Assembly (NCBI GenBank): GCA_016214345.1
Contig: JACROR010000032.1
Span: 1-35,976, forward strand
Origin: Candidatus Niyogiibacteriota bacterium
GTDB taxonomy: Bacteria > Patescibacteriota > Minisyncoccia > JACROR01
Direction of reading: 5' to 3'
Length of the DNA: 35,976 nucleotides
In this document: one piece after another, positions 6,489-14,356 of the stretch
Position numbering within the stretch: position 1 is the first letter of the stretch
Layout of the letters: the number at the start of each line of letters is the position of its first letter
The notes under the pieces: generated by a model
What the model was told of the DNA's origin: nothing
The model's input: the letters and a program-made list of their open reading frames with translations, nothing else
Database searches by the model: none
Program-made: the position numbers and the translations under genes

Positions 6489-8033
6489 ATGAAGCGCTAT
6501 TGGATTTATATGGCGATATTCGCGGCCACGCTGGCGTTAGTCATCGGCGGGTTTTTATATTTTAGAACGGGATCCGCGCCGCAGTATGATTTGGCGGTGG
6601 CAAAACGCGGCGATATTTTACAGGAGGTAAGCGTTACCGGAAGCATTAAACCCAACCGAAGCGTTGATTTAGCTTTTGAACAAGGAGGTAGGGTTTCCGC
6701 GATTAAAGTGGCCATAGGCGACCGCGCGCGCGCCGGAGATATTTTGGCGGTTCTTTATAGTAATGACATCTCGGCGCAATTATCGGAAGCCGAGGCGGAG
6801 GTTAAGGTGGAGCAGGCGAAATTAGATGAACTTTTACGCGGCGCGCGTCCGGAAGAGTTAAAATTACAAGAAATAAAAACCAACAATAGCGCTATTTCGC
6901 TGGGGGAAGCGAAGAAAAATTTGCGTGATAATTTACACGATGCTTACACCAAGTCAGATGATGCCGTGCGCAATCGCGTGGACCAATTTATGTCTAATCC
7001 GCGCAGTAACAATCCTCAGCTTAATTTTTCGCTGGCTGACGCGCAATTGGAAAATGACATAGAGTGGCAGAGGGGGGTCGTGGAGAGCGCCTTGAATTCA
7101 TGGAGTATTTCTTTGGACAAGCTTGTCGCGGAAAGCGATCCGGAAATTTATGTCAATGAAGCCAAACAAAATCTGGACAAAGTTAAGTTACTGCTTGATA
7201 GGACGGCTTTGGCGGTTAATTCTCTTACCGCCAGCGCCAATTTCTCGCAAACTAAAATTGACGGTTGGCGTTCCGACGTTTCTACGGGCAGGACCAATGC
7301 TAATACGGCTATAAATAATGTTTCTACGGCGGAAGATAAGTGGAGAACGGCAGAGTCAGCCAAGGCCGTTGCGGATCAGGAGCTCGCTCTTTTGAAGGCC
7401 GGCGCCACAGAAGAAAAATTACGCGCGCAAAGAGCTTTATTTGATCGCGCTGAAGCCGCCGTACGGAATATCCGGGTGGCTCTCGGTAAAACTGTTCTTT
7501 ATTCGCCGATTGACGGAGTAGTAACGGAAAGGCAAGTTGAGGTGGGTGAAATGGTGGCGTCAAATAGCGCGGTTTTTAAAATAATTTCGGAATCTGATTT
7601 TGTGCTTGAAGCAAATGTGCCCGAAGTTGATATCGCCAAGATTAAAATTGGCAATGCCGCCGTAGTTACTTTGGATGCTTATGGCAGTGAAGAACTTTTT
7701 AACGCGACCGTAGTTAAAATGGATCCCGGGGAATTGGTCATAGATGGCGTGCCGACTTACAAAGTTACTTTGAATTTGGTGGATAGCAATGGGCGAGCTA
7801 AGCCGGGCATGAGCGCGAATATTGATATTATAACGGCGCGCAAGGAGCAGACGACCTCTATTCCTTATCGGGCTTTAATAATCAAAAATGGCGATAAAAT
7901 AGTCAGGGTTTTACGCGAAGGAGGCGTGATTGAAGAAGTAACGGTGGAAATTGGTTTACGCGGATCCGATGGAAGCGTGGAAATTATCCGGGGCATTAAA
8001 GAGGGTGACAGCATAGTGGTTTTTATAAAATAA
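6489..8033 (+). CDS. Membrane-fusion/adaptor protein of a MacAB-type exporter (HlyD family)
   Basis: This is the extracytoplasmic adaptor of an ABC exporter. The 514 residues begin with a signal anchor (about residues 5-25, WIYMAIFAATLALVIGGFLY). A biotinyl-lipoyl-like half follows (VSVTGSIKPNRSVDLAFEQG...VKVAIGDRARAGDILA), then a long Ala/Glu/Lys-rich coiled-coil hairpin (about residues 95-330). The second lipoyl half (TVLYSPIDGVVTERQVEVGE), a beta-barrel and a membrane-proximal domain complete it. The hairpin is longer than in typical MacA proteins. It is 12 nt upstream of the ATPase, in one operon with it and the FtsX-like permease. CPR cells are thought to lack a normal outer membrane, so the adaptor may reach across a thick envelope; that is inference. 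Confidence 0.88.
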   Translation: MKRYWIYMAIFAATLALVIGGFLYFRTGSAPQYDLAVAKRGDILQEVSVTGSIKPNRSVDLAFEQGGRVSAIKVAIGDRARAGDILAVLYSNDISAQLSEAEAEVKVEQAKLDELLRGARPEELKLQEIKTNNSAISLGEAKKNLRDNLHDAYTKSDDAVRNRVDQFMSNPRSNNPQLNFSLADAQLENDIEWQRGVVESALNSWSISLDKLVAESDPEIYVNEAKQNLDKVKLLLDRTALAVNSLTASANFSQTKIDGWRSDVSTGRTNANTAINNVSTAEDKWRTAESAKAVADQELALLKAGATEEKLRAQRALFDRAEAAVRNIRVALGKTVLYSPIDGVVTERQVEVGEMVASNSAVFKIISESDFVLEANVPEVDIAKIKIGNAAVVTLDAYGSEELFNATVVKMDPGELVIDGVPTYKVTLNLVDSNGRAKPGMSANIDIITARKEQTTSIPYRALIIKNGDKIVRVLREGGVIEEVTVEIGLRGSDGSVEIIRGIKEGDSIVVFIK

Positions 8034-8045
8034 TTTTCGTTTGAA

Positions 8046-8762
8046 ATGGCGTTATTGGAAGTTAAAGATTTGGAAAAAACGTATTTTAATGAAGGTGTTT
8101 CCACTCCCGCCATACGCGGGGTTTCTTTTGAGGTAAATAAGGGAGAGTTCGTGGCGGTCATGGGTCCCTCGGGATCCGGCAAATCAACCCTGCTTCATAT
8201 TTTGGGTTTTTTGGACGGCGCCACCCGCGGAGAATACCGTTTTGACGGAAAAACCATGGATGATTATTCTCAGGAAGAAATAGCGCGCATCAGAAATGAA
8301 AAAATGGGTTTTATATTTCAGACCTTTAATTTGCTTCCCCGGACTTCCGTTCTGGAAAATGTAAAATTGCCACTGCTTTATTCGGGCGTTGCGGAATCTC
8401 TCTGGGACGGCATGGCCAAGAAAGCCATTGACGCGGTTGGTTTGTCGCGCAGATTGGAGCACGAGTCATCACAGCTGTCCGGCGGAGAGAAACAGCGGGT
8501 GGCGATAGCGAGAGCATTGGTTAATGATCCGCAAGTCATATTTGCCGACGAGCCTACGGGAAATTTGGATTCTAAATCGGGACAACTGGTAATGGAGATA
8601 TTACAGCGCCTTAACGAAGAGAGCGGACATACGATAATTTTGATCACTCACGAAACCTATACGGCCGAACACGCGGAGAGAGTCATTCATCTTTACGACG
8701 GGCTTGTTAAAAGCGATGGGCGGGTTAATCACCGCTTAAAAGCTAAAGAATTCACAAAGTAA
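8046..8762 (+). CDS. ABC exporter ATPase (MacB/LolD-like)
   Basis: The 238-residue nucleotide-binding protein has Walker A GPSGSGKST (residues 40-48), Q-loop FIFQTFN (Gln92), signature LSGGEKQR (144-151), Walker B VIFADEP (164-170) and switch His202 in LITHE. The features DEPTGNLDSKSG and FQTFNLLPRTSVLENV are typical of the MacB/LolD/FtsE branch that drives mechanotransmission rather than transport across the bilayer. Its stop overlaps the ATG of the permease gene by one base, so translation is coupled. The substrate is not evident; antimicrobial peptides, lipids or secreted peptides are handled by relatives. Confidence 0.93.
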   Translation: MALLEVKDLEKTYFNEGVSTPAIRGVSFEVNKGEFVAVMGPSGSGKSTLLHILGFLDGATRGEYRFDGKTMDDYSQEEIARIRNEKMGFIFQTFNLLPRTSVLENVKLPLLYSGVAESLWDGMAKKAIDAVGLSRRLEHESSQLSGGEKQRVAIARALVNDPQVIFADEPTGNLDSKSGQLVMEILQRLNEESGHTIILITHETYTAEHAERVIHLYDGLVKSDGRVNHRLKAKEFTK

Positions 8763-10009
8763 TGATGCCTATTAAATACAGCATTAAGAGCGCGGCCAAG
8801 GCGATAGTCACCAATAAATCGCGTTCTTTTCTTACGATTTTAGGCATTGTTATAGGTATTGCCGCCATTATTTTAATTATGTCCATTGGCAGGGGGACGG
8901 CTAAATTGATTTTGGGGGAGTTAAGTGGCATGGGGGCTGAAACCATAGTTATACGCCCCGGACGCGAGCCTAAGGGCCCCTCGGATATACCGCAGACTAT
9001 TTTCGCGGATTCATTGAAATCCAGGGATGTAGACGCCTTACGGAAGAAAAGCAATGTTCCCACGCTGGCAGATATTGCTCCGGCGGTTATCGTGCCGGGA
9101 AGCGTTTCTTACGGAAACGAAACATATAAGCCGACCATTTTTGGCTGGTCCGCGGATTTTATGAGAGACGCTTTTAATATTAATCCGGTGGAGGGAAGAT
9201 TTTTTGATGAATCTGAAATAAAGAATAGGGCTGATGTGGTGATTATCGGCGCTAAGGTGAAAAGGGAATTGTTCGGCAACGCCGACGCCGTCGGAGAAAA
9301 TATTAAGATAAAAAATAAGAAATTCAGGGTGATAGGCATCTTGCCGTCACGCGGGCAAATTTCGTTTTTGAACTTGGACGATATGGTCATTGTTCCTTAT
9401 ACTACGGCGCAATTGTATCTTTTGGGCATCACTCATTTTCATGAAATTGTCGTTAAGGCAACGGATCCCACGGTGGTGGAAAGGACGGTACGGGACATAC
9501 AGCTTACTTTGCGCGAGTCGCACGGCATTACGGATCCCGCCAAAGATGATTTTTTTGTGGTGACACAGGAGGGACTGGTAAAACAAATTGGGAACATCAT
9601 GAGCGGGCTTACTTTATTTTTATCTTTGGTGGTGGCGATTGCTTTGGTGGTGGGCGGCATAGGTGTTATGAATATAATGCTGGTATCGGTCACGGAGCGC
9701 ACCCGGGAAATAGGATTGAGAAAGGCGTTGGGCGCCACGGAAAAAGACATAATGCTGCAATTTCTTTTGGAGGCAACCATGCTTACGCTGATTGGGGGAG
9801 CGGTGGGGATTATGTTGGGAGCCATTGGCGCTTTTATATTCCCCATAGTTTTAAGTTTCGCCACGGGGCTTGACTGGTCTTTCAGTTTTCCGGTAGTGGC
9901 CGCGGTGCTTGGCTTGGGAGTCTCGGCGTCGGTCGGATTTATTTTTGGGATTTATCCGGCTTATCAGGCCTCTAAAAAGAGCCCGATGGAGGCTTTAAGA
10001 TACGAGTAA
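8762..10009 (+). CDS. MacB-type ABC permease (FtsX/MacB_PCD)
   Basis: The 415-residue permease has an N-terminal TM segment (FLTILGIVIGIAAIILIMSI, about residues 20-40). A large extracytoplasmic MacB_PCD-like domain follows (about 45-270), then three C-terminal TM segments with FtsX features: VGGIGVMNIMLVSVTERTRE, IGLRKALGATEKDI, and PAYQASKKSPMEALRYE at the extreme end. This matches MacB/YknZ permeases that have a separately encoded ATPase. Together with the two genes upstream it forms a complete tripartite-style exporter of the YknXYZ type. Confidence 0.93.
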   Translation: MMPIKYSIKSAAKAIVTNKSRSFLTILGIVIGIAAIILIMSIGRGTAKLILGELSGMGAETIVIRPGREPKGPSDIPQTIFADSLKSRDVDALRKKSNVPTLADIAPAVIVPGSVSYGNETYKPTIFGWSADFMRDAFNINPVEGRFFDESEIKNRADVVIIGAKVKRELFGNADAVGENIKIKNKKFRVIGILPSRGQISFLNLDDMVIVPYTTAQLYLLGITHFHEIVVKATDPTVVERTVRDIQLTLRESHGITDPAKDDFFVVTQEGLVKQIGNIMSGLTLFLSLVVAIALVVGGIGVMNIMLVSVTERTREIGLRKALGATEKDIMLQFLLEATMLTLIGGAVGIMLGAIGAFIFPIVLSFATGLDWSFSFPVVAAVLGLGVSASVGFIFGIYPAYQASKKSPMEALRYE

Positions 10010-10017
10010 AATCTTGT

Positions 10018-10023
10018 TATAAT
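10018..10023 (+). promoter_or_regulatory. Extended -10 (TG-T-TATAAT) before the DUF2231 gene
   Basis: The extended -10 lies directly after the permease stop and 10 nt before the ATG at 10034, giving a leader of only a few nucleotides. It separates the exporter operon from the hydrogenase-accessory genes. Confidence 0.5.
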
Positions 10024-10033
10024 ATATTTAATC

Positions 10034-10573
10034 ATGGGCATAGATTTACATCCTTTTTTGGTTCATTTTCCCATAGCGTTTTTGTTTACATATTGTATTT
10101 TTGAAATATTTCGTTTTAAGCGATTGCTTGCGTTGCCATCATGGTTTTATATAAAAGGCGCGATATTGGGCATCGGAGTTTTAGGAGGCATGGTCGCGCT
10201 ACAGTCCGGAGAATTACTTGAACATAAGTTTGATAGCACCGCGCTTAAGGCGTTAGTAGAGATTCATGCTTTTTGGGGATCTGCCACCATATCTATTTTT
10301 TCTGTTTTGGTCGCGGCTTACGCGGTGCGATGGTTTATTATGGCTGGTTGGGACCAGTCCATTTACCATCTGCCCGTTATAGGAAATATTTTTCGTTTGG
10401 TTTCGCCTATTTTGAATGTTTTGAGCAAATGGCTTATAGATTCGCCGCTTGCCGCGCTGATTGCCATAATTGGTTTAGTCGCTCTTTTAATCACAGGTAC
10501 CTTGGGTGGCGCCATAGTATATGGGCCAAATGCGGACCCGTTTGTTTATTTTGTTTATAATTTATTTTTTTAA
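10034..10573 (+). CDS. DUF2231 family membrane protein
   Basis: The 179-residue protein with about four TM segments begins MGIDLHPFLVHFPIAFLFTY. The HPxxVHFPI motif with two histidines is the hallmark of DUF2231. A third conserved histidine lies in LVEIHAFWGSAT, and the C-terminal TGTLGGAIVYGPNADP is also typical. Histidines placed in or near membrane helices suggest haem or metal binding, but the family is uncharacterised. HypC follows 2 nt later, and the group converges on a [NiFe]-hydrogenase operon. A redox or membrane role tied to hydrogenase is possible but is inference from context. Confidence 0.8.
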   Translation: MGIDLHPFLVHFPIAFLFTYCIFEIFRFKRLLALPSWFYIKGAILGIGVLGGMVALQSGELLEHKFDSTALKALVEIHAFWGSATISIFSVLVAAYAVRWFIMAGWDQSIYHLPVIGNIFRLVSPILNVLSKWLIDSPLAALIAIIGLVALLITGTLGGAIVYGPNADPFVYFVYNLFF

Positions 10574-10575
10574 AT

Positions 10576-10809
10576 ATGTGTTTAGCGACACCGAGCAAAG
10601 TTATAAAAATAGACGGGGACTGGGTGAAGGTAAAATCTTTGAACCATACGCACAGAGCCAATATAAGTCTTTTGAAAAATAAGAGAATTTCTTTAGGCGA
10701 TTATCTTTTGATACACGGCGATTTGGCCATACAAAAATTGCCGGAAGACGAGGCGTTGAAAATTTTGAAAATGATCAATAAAAATTCCGCGCTCTTTAAT
10801 AAAAAATAA
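10576..10809 (+). CDS. hypC: [NiFe] hydrogenase assembly chaperone HypC/HupF
   Basis: The 77-residue protein begins MCLATPSKVIKIDGDWVKVK. The Met-Cys-Leu-Ala-x-Pro start with the essential Cys2 is diagnostic of HypC, as is the later GDYLLIHGDLAIQKLPEDEA. HypC binds the Fe(CN)2CO precursor together with HypD and delivers it to the apo large subunit. None of the other hyp genes (A, B, D, E, F) is in this window, so they must lie elsewhere. The start is 2 nt after the DUF2231 stop with no Shine-Dalgarno, which implies coupled translation. Confidence 0.95.
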   Translation: MCLATPSKVIKIDGDWVKVKSLNHTHRANISLLKNKRISLGDYLLIHGDLAIQKLPEDEALKILKMINKNSALFNKK

Positions 10810-10822
10810 AAAAGGAGATGTG

Positions 10823-11425
10823 ATGGACGGCATAAGAATGTCCTGTGTATATAGTTGGAATTGCGACAAGGCCAAGGGGTTGGGAGTTTCCGATATTTTA
10901 TTGAATTTCGCAAAGAATTCGGAGACGGACGTTCAGAAAATTCAAGAAACGCTTTTTTTGCTGGAAATCGGAAAATTTTATAAGAAGATTGCCGAAATTA
11001 ACTCCATGTCAGACCCTTTTGATAAAAGAATCGTTTCTTATTATTGGACGGGACAGCCGAACTTGGCTGGCGAACTTTGGCATAATTATACGACATTATT
11101 GCCTTTGCTTGCGGTGCCTTTTTCATTTTTAAAAATTGGATTGATTGATAACTGCTTAGCGCGCGCCGGAGAAGTGGTTCGGACGGGAAAGGGCGGTCTG
11201 GTGGCGCGCTATCGTCCTTTGATCAAAAATGAAACGGGACTTGCCATTTCCGAAACATTTCAAGAAAAAAATATTGAAAAAGTGTTTGGCGGCCCTGTTA
11301 AAAAGGGAGATTTGATAATCTTTCATTTTTCTAACTTTACGGGGAAAATAAATTTCCACAACGCCGGCATTTTGGATAAAATAACAAAACAATCCCTGAA
11401 TAAATTTAATGCCGAACATAAATAA
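10823..11425 (+). CDS. DUF6390-like hydrogenase-associated protein
   Basis: This 200-residue soluble protein has no characterised function. It contains SDPFDKRIVSYYWTGQPNL, then a Leu/Pro-rich middle, then IDNCLARAGEVVRTGKGG and VARYRPLIKN. The arrangement 'DPxDxxVVxxYWxG', then 'LDxCRxxxGxV', then a short beta-rich end recalls DUF6390 proteins, which in actinobacteria also sit beside hydrogenase genes (from memory, not searched). A GTG at 10820 is in frame, but GGAGA (10814-10818) fits the ATG at 10823 better. It follows HypC by 13 nt and ends at a strong terminator. A maturation or partner role for the hydrogenase is the natural hypothesis. Confidence 0.65.
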   Translation: MDGIRMSCVYSWNCDKAKGLGVSDILLNFAKNSETDVQKIQETLFLLEIGKFYKKIAEINSMSDPFDKRIVSYYWTGQPNLAGELWHNYTTLLPLLAVPFSFLKIGLIDNCLARAGEVVRTGKGGLVARYRPLIKNETGLAISETFQEKNIEKVFGGPVKKGDLIIFHFSNFTGKINFHNAGILDKITKQSLNKFNAEHK

Positions 11426-11455
11426 AACAGTCCGCCCCGGGCAGACTGTTTTTTT
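11426..11455 (+). terminator. Strong terminator between convergent units
   Basis: AACAGTC and GACTGTT enclose a GCC-CCG-GGC tip, and TTTTTTT follows on the + strand. A T-rich stretch on the other side lets it also serve the minus-strand hydrogenase operon. Confidence 0.85.
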
Positions 11456-11468
11456 ATTTGACGCGCGA

Positions 11469-12695
11469 TCAATGTACCGAGCAGGTTATGCATGGATCGT
11501 ATGCCCGGATGAGCATTTCTATTAAATGTTTTAGTTCTTTTTGGCTCGCGTTCGGATATTGTTTTAATAGCGTGGTGGCGGATGTCTCCATGGAAGTGAG
11601 ATTCTGGACAGTGGGCGTGATGATGTTGGCGTAAGTTATAACGCCATTTTTATTTATGCGGACTTCGTGATAAAGACCTCCGCGCGGAGCTTCCACCGCG
11701 CCCACACCCCGCAGAGGCGGATTTTTAGATGGTTTAGCAATGAGGTTGTTTAATTTATTGCGTAGCAGTTCTTCTATTATTTTTATGCCGTCTTCCAGTT
11801 CAAAAACGGTTTCCATTATTTGGGCTAAATTATTGTGGAATGGATTTTGGAAATCAAGTCCTGATTGGAGCGCGATTTTTTGATGGGGACCGTGATACAG
11901 GCGAGCCATGGATCCTACCATGTATTCTCCACCTTTATAGGCGCCAAATTTTGCCGTTGATCCGTTGCGCACTTCTTCTTCTATATTTTTTTTGTAGTCG
12001 GATATTTTGAATTTCGCGCGTTTGTTGGAAATCACTTTTCCATTTTGTTGAGTCAGCAATTCCAGATCAACTTTAAGCCGCGGATAATTCAGACTTTTAA
12101 AAATTTGGAGCAGGGCGCGCGCCTTGGGGATGTTTCGTTTTATTTTATCCTGAAGATTTCTAAGTTCTTTTTCGTTGGGTATTTTGTGAAATCCTCCGAC
12201 AGTGGTTTGCGTGGGATGCACATTTCTGCCCGCTACCACATATGCGATTTCATCGCCTATTTCTTTGAGCGCGAGCGCCATAGCGAATTTTTTCGGGTCT
12301 TTTTGGTTAAGTTCCGTTATCCGGTCAATGCCGATATAGTCGGGAAGCGCGAGAAATACCGCGTGCAATATATGACTTTGCACGTTTTGTCCGATTTGCA
12401 TGAGTCGCCGTAAAAGCTTGGTCTGGTTGCTTATTTTTATTCCCAGCGCCGCTTCCGATGAGGCGAGGGACGCCAAATTATGGGCAATGGGACATACTCC
12501 GCATATGCGCGGAGTTATCCAGTGCATTTCTTCCAGAGTTTTTCCCACGAGTATGCCTTCAAATAAACGTTCGCCCTCCAAGACATTCAATTTAACGAGA
12601 CCCTTTTCCCAGTTAATCGTTAAACTGCCATGGCCTTCTATTTTGGCTATGTATTCTTTCGCCCGTTCCATAATTAAATTCGGTTTTTGCGGCAT
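11469..12695 (-). CDS. hydA: [NiFe] hydrogenase large (alpha) subunit, group 3b-like
   Basis: The 408-residue catalytic subunit binds the Ni-Fe site through Cys65 and Cys68 (RICGVCPIAHN) and Cys402 and Cys405 (DPCITCSVH). The N-terminal EGHGSLTI motif and the overall size match the alpha subunit of bifunctional NADP-linked hydrogenases (sulfhydrogenases). The gene stops directly after the His of DPCITCSVH, so there is no C-terminal extension of the kind normally removed by a maturation endopeptidase. It is last in the operon, 10 nt after the small subunit. The expected reaction is reversible H2 oxidation with NAD(P), possibly with elemental sulfur or polysulfide reduction. Confidence 0.94.
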   Translation of the reverse strand: MPQKPNLIMERAKEYIAKIEGHGSLTINWEKGLVKLNVLEGERLFEGILVGKTLEEMHWITPRICGVCPIAHNLASLASSEAALGIKISNQTKLLRRLMQIGQNVQSHILHAVFLALPDYIGIDRITELNQKDPKKFAMALALKEIGDEIAYVVAGRNVHPTQTTVGGFHKIPNEKELRNLQDKIKRNIPKARALLQIFKSLNYPRLKVDLELLTQQNGKVISNKRAKFKISDYKKNIEEEVRNGSTAKFGAYKGGEYMVGSMARLYHGPHQKIALQSGLDFQNPFHNNLAQIMETVFELEDGIKIIEELLRNKLNNLIAKPSKNPPLRGVGAVEAPRGGLYHEVRINKNGVITYANIITPTVQNLTSMETSATTLLKQYPNASQKELKHLIEMLIRAYDPCITCSVH

Positions 12696-12705
12696 ATTTA
12701 TGGGG

Positions 12706-13494
12706 TTATTTTTTGTAATTTTTCAACGCTTGTTTGAAGACATTTTTATATTCAGGAATTTGATTGAAAAACATCGTAACATGGTTGTTAATTTCTTTTT
12801 CGGAGGCGAATCGGCGTAAGATTTTCACCAATGCCGGAATGTTCGCTTCTTCGCGTACGCCGAAACATCCGTAGCATGGGCTTCCGCCGGAAATGCAAAT
12901 GGCTTTGCAACCGCCTTGCGTAATGGGGCCGAAGCAGATTTTTTTATGGAGCAGGCGGCATTGGTTTCCGGCTAACTTGCATTCCAGGCATACGGAATAT
13001 CTGCGATAGCGTGGAGTTTTACCGGATAACAACTCTTCCAGAGTTCGCACCAACTCATCTTCGTCAACCGGACAACCGTGAATCATATGGTTAACTTTGA
13101 CGTAAGCCGAAAGGGGAAGCGCGTCTATTCCTTTGGGTTTGTAATTCGCGCCGTAAATTTTCGCGTACCATTTTTTTCGTTCGGACTTGTTCATAATGCC
13201 CGGGATGCCGGCAATGGAAGCGCACGCGCCGAGAGATATTATCAGTTTTGATTTTTCCCGGAGTTCGCGAAGCAGGTCTATTTCGTCTTGAGTGACGGGT
13301 GTGCCTTCAATTATGGCGGCGGCGTAAGGGCCGTCCTTTATTTTTTCTTGGCCCAGCCGCCAATTCACTATATTAAATCTGTCAGCTAAATGGACCAACC
13401 GTTCTTTTATGGATACGAGTTTTACTTCGCACCCCTCGCAGTCTGTAAAATCATAAATCGCTATTTTTAGTTTTTTTGAAAATCTATTTTGCAT
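12706..13494 (-). CDS. hydD: Hydrogenase small (delta) subunit, Fe-S
   Basis: The 262-residue electron-transfer subunit relates to the NADH dehydrogenase 20-kDa protein family. The proximal cluster motif CEGCEVKL is near the N-terminus, followed by GACASIAG and GCPVDEDEL. A cysteine-rich C-terminal half (CLECK...C, CFGPIT, GGC, CKAIC, SPCYGCFG) can bind two further [4Fe-4S] clusters. It lacks the twin-arginine signal found in periplasmic hydrogenases, so the enzyme is cytoplasmic. It passes electrons from the Ni-Fe site towards the beta and gamma subunits. Confidence 0.93.
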   Translation of the reverse strand: MQNRFSKKLKIAIYDFTDCEGCEVKLVSIKERLVHLADRFNIVNWRLGQEKIKDGPYAAAIIEGTPVTQDEIDLLRELREKSKLIISLGACASIAGIPGIMNKSERKKWYAKIYGANYKPKGIDALPLSAYVKVNHMIHGCPVDEDELVRTLEELLSGKTPRYRRYSVCLECKLAGNQCRLLHKKICFGPITQGGCKAICISGGSPCYGCFGVREEANIPALVKILRRFASEKEINNHVTMFFNQIPEYKNVFKQALKNYKK

Positions 13495-13526
13495 TTTTTG
13501 CTTTGAATTTTTAAATAATATCAGCC

Positions 13527-14354
13527 TTAATCCCAGTTTTTATCTATCTCGTCTAAATTAAATACCGGTCCGTCCGCGCAAACATATTTATTTCCGGTGA
13601 CGCAGTGCTGGCAGCGTCCCACGCCGCATTGCATTTTGCGTTCCATGCTTATAAATATGCGCTTGTCGGAAATGCCCATGGGATTTAACAAATGTTCCAG
13701 GGCGTTTACCATTGGCCCGGGACCGCACATCGCCACCATGGTATTGGCGGGATTTATTTTAAGTTCCAGCAGACATTCGCTTATGAGCCCGGTCCTGCCT
13801 TCCCAGTTGCAAATCGGCTTGTCCACGGTAAGCATTATTTGTATATTTTTTTGCCAGAATTTCATACGGTTTTTCATTAATAAATCCGGGGGGGTCGAGG
13901 CGCCGTATAAAAGATGTACGATTCCGAATTTTGCGCGATTATTTATTATATATTCTATCAGCGCGGCAATGGGCGGCAGGCCGCATCCTCCGGTAATCAT
14001 TATAATGTCTTTGCCGAGGAAGTTTTCTATGGGATAGCCATTACCGTAAGGTCCGCGTAAAGTTATTTTACTCCCTTCTTTCATGTGATGTAGCGCGGAA
14101 GTGGTTTGGCCGATTTTTCGTACCACTATGTCTATATGATTGCGGTTAAGCGGATCAGAGGCGGGGCCGAAAGGCGCTTCTCCGTAGCCCCAAACGCCCG
14201 CCAAAACGAATTGTCCTGGCGTGAAGATTAAACCGTTTTTTTGCGCGGAAAATTTTTTACCATCGGTTCTTTTCAGGCGGAAAAGTTTGACACTGGGCGA
14301 ATGTTCTTCAATTTTGGCTATTTTTACCGATATGGGCGCGTAAATGTTTTGCAT
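13527..14354 (-). CDS. hydG: Hydrogenase gamma subunit, FAD/NAD(P)-binding
   Basis: The 275-residue diaphorase belongs to the ferredoxin-NADP reductase family. The FAD-binding beta-barrel spans about residues 1-110 (GQFVLAGVWGYGEAPF, ITLRGPYGNGYP). The nucleotide-binding half starts at IIMITGGCGLPPIAALIEY and ends with a CGPGPM motif. The C-terminus has a four-Cys [2Fe-2S] motif (MQCGVGRCQHC, then YVCADGPVF). The same arrangement occurs in sulfhydrogenase gamma and in dihydroorotate dehydrogenase electron-transfer subunits; the hydrogenase operon decides between them. It exchanges electrons with NAD(P)H. It starts 2 nt after the beta gene stop. Confidence 0.93.
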   Translation of the reverse strand: MQNIYAPISVKIAKIEEHSPSVKLFRLKRTDGKKFSAQKNGLIFTPGQFVLAGVWGYGEAPFGPASDPLNRNHIDIVVRKIGQTTSALHHMKEGSKITLRGPYGNGYPIENFLGKDIIMITGGCGLPPIAALIEYIINNRAKFGIVHLLYGASTPPDLLMKNRMKFWQKNIQIMLTVDKPICNWEGRTGLISECLLELKINPANTMVAMCGPGPMVNALEHLLNPMGISDKRIFISMERKMQCGVGRCQHCVTGNKYVCADGPVFNLDEIDKNWD

Positions 14355-14356
14355 AT

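Noticed and set aside
13527-14354. Dihydroorotate dehydrogenase electron-transfer subunit (PyrK)
   Set aside because: The fold is shared, but the gene is inside a hydrogenase operon in the canonical beta-gamma-delta-alpha order with 2-nt spacing, and no pyrimidine genes are near.
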